Below, piece by piece: positions 8,274 through 16,981 of a stretch of 64,000 nucleotides of DNA. The position numbers and the translations under genes are program-made. Source of the DNA: DASPWW01 sp963841715 (GTDB lineage: Bacteria; Actinomycetota; Thermoleophilia; Solirubrobacterales; 70-9); assembly GCA_963841715.1 (NCBI GenBank), contig CAWJDP010000004.1, forward strand, positions 465,158-529,157, read 5' to 3'. The notes beneath the pieces are model-generated. The model did no database searches. It was not told the DNA's origin and saw only the letters and a list, made by a program, of their open reading frames with translations. Every line of letters begins with the position of its first letter. Position 1 is the stretch's first letter.

Positions 8274-8939
8274 CTAGTTCGGCGGCGGTGGGACGGATGG
8301 ACGCGGCGGATAGATGTAGTTCCACGCGCCGCCGGTGTACTCGCCCGGATCGCGGGCGCGAACGGGGTCGAGCTGCGAGGTGACGCTGTAGCGGGGGCCG
8401 ATCTCGACCTGGCCGTTGCGCACCCGGGTCTGGAAGCGGTCGAGGGGTCGCACCGGCGGACCGCCGATCCGCTTGCCCTGGAAGTCGTAGACACCGCCGT
8501 GGCAGGGGCAGATGAAGTTGCCCGCGGCGGAGACGAAGCGCACCGGGCAGCCGAGGTGCGCGCAGCGGGTCGAGATGGCGAGGTACTGGGTCGGGTCCTC
8601 GTGGAGCTTCTCGCTCCCCTTGCGGACGTACGCGGTCGTCTTCCCCGCCTCGCCGATCCCGGGGACGATCGTGAACACGACCGAGCGGTATGTCTCGTCG
8701 GTGAAGTCGGCGAGCGCGCCGACCGGCTCCCAGAGCACCTTCTCCTGCTTGAAGATCGGAGCGAGCGCGAAGCCGACGGCGGGAAGGACGACCGCCGCGC
8801 CCGCGACGCCGCCGAGCGCCTGGCCGAGGACGGTGAACGCCTTGCGGCGCGTCATCGACTCTCCCTCGAAGTAACCGGGCGGGTCCGGGGTATCCGGAGC
8901 CTGGTTCTCGTCCTGCTTTCTGGCGCCGTTCTCAGCCAA
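8274..8939 (-). CDS. qcrA: Rieske iron-sulphur subunit of menaquinol-cytochrome c reductase
   Basis: 221 residues. The N-terminus has TRRKAF just before a hydrophobic helix (about residues 30-62), consistent with Tat export and membrane anchoring. The [2Fe-2S] ligands are in CAHLGC and CPCHGG (about residues 127-150), with the two Cys and two His intact and the GGP loop after them. The C-terminus is Pro-rich. It overlaps the upstream gene by 8 bases and heads qcrABC. Confidence 0.95.
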   Translation of the reverse strand: MAENGARKQDENQAPDTPDPPGYFEGESMTRRKAFTVLGQALGGVAGAAVVLPAVGFALAPIFKQEKVLWEPVGALADFTDETYRSVVFTIVPGIGEAGKTTAYVRKGSEKLHEDPTQYLAISTRCAHLGCPVRFVSAAGNFICPCHGGVYDFQGKRIGGPPVRPLDRFQTRVRNGQVEIGPRYSVTSQLDPVRARDPGEYTGGAWNYIYPPRPSVPPPPN

Positions 8940-9537
8940 GGTCCGCGGTCTCGTCGACGAGGCCGAAGCCTACATCGTCGGCCGCCTCGTCCAGCGCCGT
9001 CGCGAGGGCGCCGTCCGCGGATCCAAGCGCCGCTTGCCACAAGCGCTTAGGTGCCGCCTCGGCGCCGCCGCGGAGCGCCAGCTTCGCCGCTTCGTAGGCC
9101 TCGCTCGTCCCGCCGGCGACGGTGGCGATCGCCGCCAGCCACAGCGCCGTTGCGGCGTCACGGGGATCATCGCCGGCCTCGGCGTGGAGCTGCGCGCAGA
9201 GGCTGATCAGATCGGAGAGCTGGCGGACGCCCTCGAGATCGCCGAGCGCGGCGAGGCGCTCGAGGCCGCGCGCATAGAGGTAGTCGCCGGCGAGCAACGC
9301 GAGGTCGGGCTCGGCTCCGACGACGACGCGCGGCCTGCCGTAGTGGAGCAGGTAGCCCTCGCGGATCGTCTCGACGAGCAGCGAGTACTCGGCGGGCGCC
9401 TCGCGCGCGCGCTCGCCCGCGGCGGCAAGCAGGCCGAACGACGGCCGGTCGTCGGTGTCGCGGACGTGCGGCGAGATCACCGAATCCTCCGCGCGCAGGC
9501 GGCTTGCGAGCTCGCGCAGCGCTCCCTCGGGCTCCAT
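8932..9537 (-). CDS. Prenyl-synthase-like helical protein lacking the DDxxD motifs
   Basis: 201 residues, all helical. The stretch around residues 62-115 (LAGDYLYARGLERLAALGD followed by RQLSDLISLCAQLHAE) resembles the helix after the first Asp-rich motif in polyprenyl synthases. Both catalytic Asp-rich motifs are absent. It could be a non-catalytic partner, comparable in idea to the small subunit of two-component heptaprenyl synthases, or an assembly factor for the bc complex. It overlaps qcrA by 8 bases and follows hemL by 11. The similarity is my reading of the pattern and needs a profile search. Confidence 0.62.
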   Translation of the reverse strand: MEPEGALRELASRLRAEDSVISPHVRDTDDRPSFGLLAAAGERAREAPAEYSLLVETIREGYLLHYGRPRVVVGAEPDLALLAGDYLYARGLERLAALGDLEGVRQLSDLISLCAQLHAEAGDDPRDAATALWLAAIATVAGGTSEAYEAAKLALRGGAEAAPKRLWQAALGSADGALATALDEAADDVGFGLVDETADLG

Positions 9538-9548
9538 TTCCCGGAAAG

Positions 9549-10844
9549 CTACTCCGCCGCGTCGAGCGCCTCGGTGATCGCGGCGAGCGTGCGGTCGATC
9601 GAGTCCTCATCGTGGGCAAGCGAGACGAACCAGGCCTCGAACTGGGACGCCGGCGGCCACACCCCGCGCTCGAGCAGCGCGCGGCAGAATCGGCCGTAGG
9701 CCTCGACGTCGCACGCCGACGCGGCGGCGAAATCGTGCACGGGCTCGGCGCTGAAGAACGGCGTCACGAGCCCGCGCACCGAGACGACCTCGATCGGGCG
9801 CCCCGCGGTCGCCTCGCGCAGGCCCGAGGCGAGGCGATCGGTGAGCTCGCCGAGACGCTCGTAGGCGCCGGAGTCGAGCTCGCGCAGCGTCGCCAGTCCG
9901 GCGGCGACGGCGAGTGGGTTTCCGGACAGCGTCCCGGCCTGGAACACCTCGCCCGACGGCGCCATCCGCTGCATCAGCTCGCGGCGCCCGCCGTATGCGG
10001 CGGCCGGGAGCCCGCCGCCGAGCACCTTCCCGATCGTCGTCAGATCGGGCTCGACGCCGTACGCTTCCTGGGCGCCGCCGCGGCCGACGCGGAAGCCCGT
10101 GATCACCTCGTCGAGGATCAGCAGCGCGCCGTGCCCGTCGGCCTGCGAGCGCAGCAGCTCGAGAAAGCCGTCGGCGGGCGGGACCACGCCCATGTTCGCC
10201 GCGATCGGCTCGGCGATGATCGCCGCCACCGGCCGCTCCGCGAGCGCGTGCGCGAGTGCGTCGGGGTCGTTCCACGGGACGACGGTCGTGTCCTCGGCCT
10301 GAGCCTTGGTGACGCCCGGGCTGGCCGGGATCCCCTGCGTCGCCAGCGCCGAGCCGGCCTCGGCGAGCAGCCCGTCGGAATGTCCGTGATAGGCGCCGGC
10401 GAACTTGACGACCGCGTCGCGCCCGGTCGCGGCGCGGGCAAGCCGGATCGCGCTCATCACCGCCTCGGTCCCGGAGTTGACGAGCCGGAGCATCTCGATC
10501 GAGGGAATTCGGTCGGCGACCTCGGCGGCGAGCTCGACCTCACCCTCGGTCGGCGCACCGTAGCTCGTCCCGCTGCTCGCGGCCGCGTCGACCGCCGCGA
10601 CCACCTTCGGGTGGGCGTGACCGAGGATCAGCGGGCCCCACGAGCACACCCAGTCGACGTAGCGGTTGCCGTCGACGTCGACGATGTCTGAGCCCTCGCC
10701 GCGCTCGATGAAGATCGGGTCGCGGCCGATCGCGCGCATCGCGCGCACCGGCGAGTTCACCCCGCCCGGCATCAGCTCCACCGCCGCGCGGTAAAGCTCA
10801 GCCGAGCGTTCCAGCTTGCTCCGCCTCCCAGCGCGCGTAGTCAT
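9549..10844 (-). CDS. hemL: Glutamate-1-semialdehyde 2,1-aminomutase
   Basis: About 431 residues. It has the family start LMPGGVNSPVRA, the PLP-binding Lys in TIGKVLGGGLP, the DEVITGFR motif, and AGTLSGNPLA near the C-terminus. It makes 5-aminolevulinate from glutamate-1-semialdehyde in the C5 route of tetrapyrrole synthesis. The ATG at 10844 overlaps the end of the upstream ahb gene by 47 bases. The conserved protein really begins about 10 codons later, so a non-ATG start near 10816 is possible. The in-frame extension to 11243 is a shadow. Confidence 0.93.
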   Translation of the reverse strand: MTTRAGRRSKLERSAELYRAAVELMPGGVNSPVRAMRAIGRDPIFIERGEGSDIVDVDGNRYVDWVCSWGPLILGHAHPKVVAAVDAAASSGTSYGAPTEGEVELAAEVADRIPSIEMLRLVNSGTEAVMSAIRLARAATGRDAVVKFAGAYHGHSDGLLAEAGSALATQGIPASPGVTKAQAEDTTVVPWNDPDALAHALAERPVAAIIAEPIAANMGVVPPADGFLELLRSQADGHGALLILDEVITGFRVGRGGAQEAYGVEPDLTTIGKVLGGGLPAAAYGGRRELMQRMAPSGEVFQAGTLSGNPLAVAAGLATLRELDSGAYERLGELTDRLASGLREATAGRPIEVVSVRGLVTPFFSAEPVHDFAAASACDVEAYGRFCRALLERGVWPPASQFEAWFVSLAHDEDSIDRTLAAITEALDAAE

Positions 10845-11810
10845 CGACGAAGTAGCGCAGCCGCACCTTCTTGTACTCGGTCGACGAGTAGAGCACCGCG
10901 CGGTCGTCGCCGTGGAGGTCGTGGTCGTCGGCGATCCGGTCGAGGATCGCGTCGCACTCCTCCTTCGAGCGCCCGTGGGCCATCGTGAACACGCTGTACG
11001 GCCAGTCGGGATAGGTCGGGCGCTGGTAGCAGTGCGAGATCCCGCGCACCGCGGCCATCTCGCGCCCGGTCTCGAGCACCCTGTCCTCGGGCACGCGCCA
11101 CACGCCCATCCCGTTCGCCGAGAAGCCGGCGCGGCGGTGAAAGAGGATCGCGGCGACGCGGCGGAGGATCTTGCGGTCGACCATCCCGCGCAGGTGGTCG
11201 AGCAGCTCCTCGGTCGCCATTCCGGCCGCGGCTGCCGCGGCATCGTAGGGGCGGTCTGTGACCTCCATCGGCCCCTGAAGCGCGCGGATCACGGCGATGT
11301 CGGTGTCGTCGTAGGGCTGCGCTCCGAGCTCGCGCGGGGGCGCCGCCTCGACCGAGCGCGAGAGGGCATCGGTGTCGCCCTGCATCTCGAGGTTCATGTT
11401 GATCTTGAACAGCTGCAGCGTCGGCAGCTGGCGGATCGAGGTCGCGCCGGTCAGCTTCTGGAGCACCTCGAGCGTGCCCTGCGAGGCCCAGCTTCGAGTC
11501 GGGCGGCGTCGCGATCGTGAACCAGAGGTTGAACTCGTGCGTGCGCAGGTAGTTGTGCGAGACGCCGGGGTGCTCGTTGATGATCCCCGCCGCGCGCTGC
11601 GGGTGCTCGGAGTCAACCTTGGCGGCGACGAGCATCGAGCTGTAGCCGAGCGCGCGGGTGTCGAAGATCGGCGTGATCTCGCGGATGATCCGCTCGTCCA
11701 GCAGGCGCCGGGTGCGGTCCTTGATCTCGTCGGGGTCGATCTCGGCCTCGCCCGCGATCAGCGTCGTAGGGCTCGGGCTCGAGCGGGAAGCTCGACTGGA
11801 GCAGGTTCAT
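10798..11810 (-). pseudogene. Fused AhbA/AhbB-type siroheme decarboxylase, frameshifted
   Basis: Across frames a protein of about 340 residues can be rebuilt. It holds two Lrp/AsnC-like halves: the first has LMNLLQSSFPLEP, IIREITPIFDTRALGY and HNYLRTHEFNLWFTI; the second has YDDTDIAVIRALQG and ISHCYQRP..WPYSVFTMAHG. This is the AhbA plus AhbB heterodimer fused in one chain, which decarboxylates siroheme for haem d1 or alternative haem synthesis. Breaks lie near 11765 and 11495. The motif PLDETDRRL continues in frame upstream of 11810, but no start codon is visible there, so a further indel is likely. Conservation on both sides of each break suggests sequence error rather than decay. Confidence 0.78.
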
Positions 11811-11880
11811 CAGCCGCCGGTCGGTTTCGTCGAGCGGGACCGCGGCGCCGCCGTGCGCGCGAGCGCAGCTTCGGCTCGCG

Positions 11881-12852
11881 CTACAGCCACTCCGCGGCTT
11901 CCTTCGCGTAGTAGGTGATGATCATGTCGGCGCCCGGCGCGGCGGATCGCGGTCAGCGTCTCGAGCACGGCCTGGCGCTCGTCGATCCAGCCGTTCTCGG
12001 CCGCCGCCTTCAGCATCGAGTACTCGCCGGAGACGTGGTACGCGGCGACGGGGCCGCCGTCGCTTCGCGCACGCGCGCGGATCACGTCGAGGTACGGGAG
12101 CGCGGGCTTGACCATCACCATGTCGGCGCCCTCCTCGACGTCGAGCTCCGCCTCGCGGATCGCCTCGCGCGACGTTGGCGGGATCCATCTGGTAGCCGCG
12201 GCGGTCGCCGAACTCGGGCGTCGACTCGGCGGCCTCGCGGAACGGCCCGTAGAACGCCGACGCGTACTTCGCCGAGTAGGCGAGGATCGGGTACCGGTGT
12301 GGCCCTCCTCGTCGAGCTGGGCGCGGATCGCGCCGACGCGCCCGTCCATCATGTCCGAGGGGGCGACGACGTCGGCGCCGGCCTCGGCGTGCGAGATCGC
12401 GGTCTTCGCCAGCAGCTCGAGCGTGAGGTCGTTGTCGACCTCGCCGTCGCGCACGAAGCCGCAGTGGCCGTGCGAGGTGTACTCGCACAGGCACACGTCG
12501 GTGATCACGACGAGGTCCGGGTGCGCCTCCTTGAGCGCGCGCACCGCCATCTGCACGACGCCCTCGTCGTCGTAGGCGCCCGAGCCGACCTCGTCCTTCT
12601 CGGCCGGGATCCCGAACAGGATCACGGCGCGCACGCCGGCGCGCTGCGACCTCGCGCCGCCTCGGCGACCAGCTCGGAGATCGAGAACCGCTCGACGCCG
12701 GGCATCGACGCGATCGGCTCGCGCACGCCCTCGCCGGCGACGACGAACAGCGGCTGGACGAGGTGTCCCGGCGAGAGCTCGGTCTCGCGTACGAGGTCGC
12801 GCAGCGCCCTCGTCCTGCGCAGCCGGCGCATGCGGGTCGCGGGAAAGCTCAC
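11881..12852 (-). pseudogene. hemB: Delta-aminolevulinic acid dehydratase, frameshifted
   Basis: The whole HemB protein (about 323 residues) is present but split over frames. It starts from GTG at 12852 with MRRLRRTRALRDLVRE, then VQPLFVVAGEG, then the zinc/active-site region DVCLCEYTSHGHCG and DMMDGRVGAIR, then the Schiff-base region YSAKYASAFYGPFREA, MVKPALPYLD, and the end ITYYAKEAAEWL. Indels lie near 12648, 12298, 12176 and 11937, each a single base in a GC run. HemB is needed for all tetrapyrroles, so a functional gene is very probable in the organism. It heads the hemB-ahb-hemL run. Confidence 0.85.
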
Positions 12853-12889
12853 GCCGCCGATTCTACGGCGCGGCGGTGCGCGGCTCGGC

Positions 12890-13046
12890 TCAGCTCTTGC
12901 GGGTCGACTTCTTGGTCGGCCGCCGGCGCGACCGCGGCTTGGCGACGGGCTTCGACACCCCGAGCTTCTTGTTGGAGGTCCATCACAGGCATCTGGATCT
13001 CGAGCGGGATGGCTTCGCCCTCGCGAGCGTGTAGCGTCGGCTGCAT
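12890..13046 (-). CDS. Possible small basic-tailed protein, frameshifted
   Basis: A short reading from ATG 13046 gives MQPTLHAREGEAIPLEIQMP. After one frame change near 12970 it continues as KKLGVSKPVAKPRSRRRPTK and stops at 12890. The tail is strongly basic, like a histone H1 or nucleic-acid-binding tail. Its start codon overlaps the divergent reductase start by two bases. The support is codon pattern only, and it may be noise upstream of hemB. Confidence 0.3.
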
Positions 13047-13408
13047 GCCCGAGGGCCATACGCCGTTCGCGATCCTGAACCGGTCGGGGAACCACGCGAT
13101 CGCGGCGGTCCTGCGCTCGCCGCTCCACGGTCTCGCGAGCGGGAGCGCTCGCGCTGATCACGGTCACCGGGAGGCGCAGCGGGAAGCAGCACACGTTCCC
13201 GGTCGGCTACGACCAAGACGGCGAGGTGGTGACGATCCACATCCAATGGGCGAACCGCAAGCTGTGGTGGCGGAACCTGCGCGAGGCGGCGCCGGTGCGG
13301 ATTCGGATCCGCGGCGAAGAGCGGAGCGGTCGCGGAGTGCTCGTTCGCGACGAGGGGTCGACGGCGACGGTCGAGGTCACGCTCGACCCGCGGCCGGCTT
13401 CCACCTGA
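13045..13408 (+). pseudogene. Nitroreductase/quinone reductase (DDN-like) protein, frameshifted
   Basis: It begins MPEGHTPFAILNRSGNHAI, continues LRSPLHGLASG, and after a single-base shift near 13148 runs on as LITVTGRRSGKQHTFPVGY, then NRKLWWRNLREAAPVRIRIRG, to the stop at 13408. About 121 residues. The TGRRSGK.HTFPVGY block and the WWRNLR segment are typical of split-barrel F420-dependent nitroreductase/quinone reductase relatives, which bind deazaflavin F420. A second member of this superfamily lies at 26030. Confidence 0.65.
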
Positions 13409-13417
13409 TCCCAGCGA

Positions 13418-14025
13418 CTACGTCGCCGGCCGCACCGTCAGCAAGATCGAGGCGACGATCACCCACAGCATCGACACAAGCGCCGCCAGGAAGCCGGCCG
13501 GCGTCAGCGCGACGACCCCGATCACGATCGCGACCCACGCGAGCCAGCTCGGGAACTCGTTCGAGCGCCGCAGCACGATCCCGCCGGGGATCAGCCAGAT
13601 CGCGATCCCAAGCGCGACGGGGAAGAACCAGTCCCCGCTCAACGCGTTGATCGCCTGCGCGCCGCCGGATCGAGCTTGTCGGCCTGGTCGGCGAGCGTGA
13701 AGTCGAGCCCGGCGAAGACCAGCAGGCCGAAGATCAGCGTCAGCCCGCCTCCGAACGAGATCGCCGAAAGCGTTCCCGTGCCGCCCTCGACCCGGCGCGT
13801 GATCGCGCGCAGGACCCCGACGAAGACGAGCAGCGCGGCGACGCCGTAAAACCCGATCAGATTCGCCGCGATCTCCTTCGAGTCGTTGTCGTTGTAGAAC
13901 GAGCTCACGCTCTGCGCGCTGTCGCCCGGGTCCGGCGTCGATCCACCGACGATGACCCCGACGACGATCAGCGCGATCGCCAGCACGCCGAACAGCGGCG
14001 CGCGCTGCGCCCAACTTCCTCCCAT
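13418..14025 (-). pseudogene. Polytopic membrane protein of unknown function, frameshifted
   Basis: Starts at ATG 14025 behind a clear GGAGG site. It reads as about 202 residues with five to six hydrophobic helices, with one break near 13661 between DQADKLDP and AINALSGDWFFPVALGIAIW. It resembles small actinobacterial DUF-type membrane proteins with paired helices and short loops. No catalytic residues are evident. It is preceded on the same strand by the ABC exporter genes, but with its own ribosome site. Confidence 0.6.
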
Positions 14026-14068
14026 GACAGTCCTCCTTCGCCTCGGTTCAGCCCTGCGCGAGCGGAAT

Positions 14069-15412
14069 CTATGCGAATCGGCGCAGGGCCAGCCGGGCGA
14101 GCGCCGCATAGGCGATCGTCAACAGCGCCAAGTGCAGAATCGGGATCCCGATCGCCGGGCCGCCGGCATCGAGCGCTCCCGACATCGCGACCTGGGCGGG
14201 CTGGAACGGGAACGCCGCGCGCAGGACCTTGATCGCGTCGTAGAGGCCCGGGCTGACCGTCCCCGACGGGACGAGCGAGAGGAACGCGATCGGCAGCGAG
14301 ATCATGAACGCGAGCAGCGAGCTCGCGCGTACCTCGCGCGCGGCGCCGCCGATCGCGGCTCCGAAGGCGGCGAAGCCCGCCCCGCCGGCGATGATCACCG
14401 GAATCCAGATCAGGAAGCGCGACCAGTCCAAGGACACGAACAGCTGCAGCCCGGCGAGCATCAGGATCGTGACCACGAGCGAGACGACGATCCCCAGCAG
14501 CAGCTTCTCGACCAGCAGCGGCGTGCGTCCGACCAGGCCCCGGGTGAGGCGCGGGTAAGCGTTCTCCTCGCGCTCGAGCGCGAGCGAGCCGGCGACGAGG
14601 AGCACGGTTACGAACATCAGCGTGATCGTCGCCGCGATCGAGATCGCGAACGCGTCGAGCGTCGGCGCGTTGCCGTTCACGACCTGGGTGTTGACCGCGA
14701 TCGGCTCGCGGACCGACGACAGCAGGTCGTCGGCGAGATTGAGGTTCTGGCGCGCGAGGTTGGCGAAGCGGATCACGCGCTGGACAGCGGGCTGCACGGG
14801 CTTCGGGACCTCGCCCTGAAGCGCGGTGAGGATCTTCTCGGTCGCCTCGAGCCCGAGGATGTTGAAGCTCTGGCCGAAGAGGTTGAACTCGCCGCCGTGA
14901 ATCAGCAGCCCGAGGTACTGGAGCGAGACCTGCGAGATCTGGCGCGAGATCTTCAGGTTCGCCTGCGCGAGCAGCGCGTCGATGCGGTCGTTGACGAGCC
15001 GCGCCTTGACCGGGTCCTCCTCGTTGACCAGCACCTCGACCGACGGCTGCTGCGGATCCAGCGAGGTCAGCGACTGCAGCTTCGTGACCAGGTCCCTGGG
15101 CAGGATCAGCGCCCCGAGGACGTCGCCGCTTCTGACCTTGTCGACCGCCTCCTGGCGCGAGGAGACGTCGACGCACTCGACCCGCTCGCACAGCTTGCTC
15201 TTCCCCGCCTGCTTGTTGAACTCGCCGGCGCCGAAGTTGAGCTGCTGGCCGGCCGGGACCTCGTTCAGGAACGCGATCCGCGGCTTCTCGGGCCCGCGCG
15301 AGAGCGCGAACCCGATCAGGATCGCGATCGCGACCGGGTAGATGACGAGCAGCGCGGTGACGAGCGGCGAGCGCCGCAAGAGCTGGAGGTCCTTCAGCAG
15401 CAGCCAGCGCAT
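14069..15412 (-). CDS. ABC-2 type exporter permease
   Basis: 447 residues: one N-terminal membrane helix (about 15-38), a long extracytoplasmic domain (about 40-215), then five membrane helices to the C-terminus. This is the standard ABC-2 exporter permease plan with a large outside loop. It follows the ATPase gene by 7 bases and must work with it. The large loop is shared with exporters of lipids, drugs or polymers, but the substrate cannot be read from sequence. Confidence 0.86.
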   Translation of the reverse strand: MRWLLLKDLQLLRRSPLVTALLVIYPVAIAILIGFALSRGPEKPRIAFLNEVPAGQQLNFGAGEFNKQAGKSKLCERVECVDVSSRQEAVDKVRSGDVLGALILPRDLVTKLQSLTSLDPQQPSVEVLVNEEDPVKARLVNDRIDALLAQANLKISRQISQVSLQYLGLLIHGGEFNLFGQSFNILGLEATEKILTALQGEVPKPVQPAVQRVIRFANLARQNLNLADDLLSSVREPIAVNTQVVNGNAPTLDAFAISIAATITLMFVTVLLVAGSLALEREENAYPRLTRGLVGRTPLLVEKLLLGIVVSLVVTILMLAGLQLFVSLDWSRFLIWIPVIIAGGAGFAAFGAAIGGAAREVRASSLLAFMISLPIAFLSLVPSGTVSPGLYDAIKVLRAAFPFQPAQVAMSGALDAGGPAIGIPILHLALLTIAYAALARLALRRFA

Positions 15413-15419
15413 CAGATAG

Positions 15420-16145
15420 CTAGTGCCCCCGGTCGCGGAGGAAGTGGACGAACGCCTCCTCGAAGTCGCGCGCGCCCGACTCGGGAACGGCCTCGTGGAG
15501 CTCGCGCGAGGTCCCGTCGAACAGGCCCTCGCCGTCGGCCATCACCAGCAGCCGCCCCCCGTAGCGCTCGGCCTCCTGGATGTTGTGGGAGGAGAAGATC
15601 ACCGTCGTCCCCGCGCCGGCGAGATCGAGCACGAACTCCCAAAGCCGCTCGCGTTGGCGCGGGTCGAGCCCGGCGCTCGGCTCGTCGAGCAGCAGCACGT
15701 CGGGACGGGTGAGCAGGCCGATCGCGATGTTGACCCGCTGCTGGTTTCCGCCCGAGAGCGTTCCGACCTGATCGTCACGGCGCTCGCCGAGCCCGGTCTG
15801 GTCGAGCATCGCCGCGACCGCCGCGTCCGTGTCGTCGAGCTTCTCGAGGTGCGCGAACAGGCGCAGGTTCTCGGCCACCGTCAGGCGGCGGTACAGCGCC
15901 GCGTGCTGCGGCACCCAGCCGATCTCCCCCGGCGGGCGGCTGATCTCTCCCGCGTCGGCGCGGAGGATCCCGGCGAGGATCGAGAGCAGCGTCGTCTTCC
16001 CGGCGCCGTTCGGCCCAATCACCGCAAGCAGCTCGCCGCGGCGGGCCTCGAAGCTGACGCCGCGGAGCGCCTCGCGCTCGCCGAACCGCTTGACGACGCC
16101 GCGCGCCTCGATCACCGCCGCGTCGGTTTCCGGGGCCGCGTTCAT
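15420..16145 (-). CDS. ABC transporter ATPase subunit
   Basis: 241 residues with Walker A GPNGAGKT, the Q-loop, signature LSGGNQQR, Walker B VLLLDEPSAGLD and the switch His in SSHN. It powers the ABC-2 permease encoded immediately downstream. Its NQQR signature and size fit ATPases of ABC-2 exporters. It is divergent from the phosphodiesterase gene at 16193. Confidence 0.93.
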   Translation of the reverse strand: MNAAPETDAAVIEARGVVKRFGEREALRGVSFEARRGELLAVIGPNGAGKTTLLSILAGILRADAGEISRPPGEIGWVPQHAALYRRLTVAENLRLFAHLEKLDDTDAAVAAMLDQTGLGERRDDQVGTLSGGNQQRVNIAIGLLTRPDVLLLDEPSAGLDPRQRERLWEFVLDLAGAGTTVIFSSHNIQEAERYGGRLLVMADGEGLFDGTSRELHEAVPESGARDFEEAFVHFLRDRGH

Positions 16146-16192
16146 CGCGGGAACGCTAATGCGTTGCGGGTATCGGCAGCTACGCTGCCGCG

Positions 16193-16981
16193 ATCAAGGT
16201 TCTGTTCATCGGCGACGTCGTCGGCAGGCCGGGGCGCGACGGGCTCGCGGCGGCGCTGCCCGGGCTCCGCGAGCGCCACTCACCCGACCTCGTGATCGCG
16301 AACGGCGAGAACTCGGCCGGGGGACTCGGGATCACCGAGAAGACCGCGAACCAGATGTTCCGCGCCGGGGTCGACGTGCTGACGAGCGGCAACCACGTCT
16401 ACCGCCACCGCGAGGCCTACGCGTTCCTCGACTCGACCGACCGCGTCATCCGGCCCGCCAACTACATGTACGGCAGCCCGGGCCGCGGCTCGACCGTCGT
16501 CGACGTCGAGGGGCGCCGCGTCGGAGTCGTCAACCTCAGCGGCTCGAAGTACATGGACGTCGCGCGCTCGCCGTTCGCCGAGGCCGACACGCTGCTGTCG
16601 AGGCTCGAGGGCGAGGCCGATGCCGTGATCGTCGACTTCCACTGCGAGCTGACTAGCGAGAAGGTCGCGATGGGCTGGCACCTCGACGGCCGCGTCGCCG
16701 CCTGCCTCGGGACCCACACCCACGTCCCGACCGCCGACGCGCGCGTGCTCCCCGGCGGCACCGCGTTCATCAGCGACGTCGGGATGACCGGCTCGCGCGC
16801 AGGGGTGATCGGGGTCAAGCGCGAGCAGGCGCTGGAGGCGTTCCGGACGATGATGCCGATCCGCTTCGAGACCGCCGAGGAGGACGTGTGGCTGAACGGC
16901 GTCGTCGTCGAGGTCGCGGAGAACGGGCTCGCGGAGTCGATCGAACAGGTGCTCGTCCCCGCGTCGGACGAGGACGCCTAG
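16193..16981 (+). CDS. YmdB-type metallophosphoesterase (TIGR00282 family)
   Basis: About 262 residues, with the whole family pattern in order: FIGDVVGRPGR, IANGENSAGG, TSGNHVYRHRE, DFHCELTSEK and GTHTHVPTAD, with metal ligands D, N, H and E intact. Relatives such as Bacillus YmdB hydrolyse 2',3'- or 3',5'-cyclic nucleotides. The conserved N-terminus begins at an ATC codon (16193). Upstream in frame there is a stop at 16157 and no ATG, GTG or TTG between, so either ATC is used or the start codon is misread. The next usable GTG at 16292 would delete the first metal ligands. Confidence 0.86.
   Translation: MKVLFIGDVVGRPGRDGLAAALPGLRERHSPDLVIANGENSAGGLGITEKTANQMFRAGVDVLTSGNHVYRHREAYAFLDSTDRVIRPANYMYGSPGRGSTVVDVEGRRVGVVNLSGSKYMDVARSPFAEADTLLSRLEGEADAVIVDFHCELTSEKVAMGWHLDGRVAACLGTHTHVPTADARVLPGGTAFISDVGMTGSRAGVIGVKREQALEAFRTMMPIRFETAEEDVWLNGVVVEVAENGLAESIEQVLVPASDEDA

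Noticed and set aside
13952..15712. Plus-strand open frame of 586 codons
   Set aside because: Antisense to the ABC permease and ATPase genes; charged low-complexity shadow.
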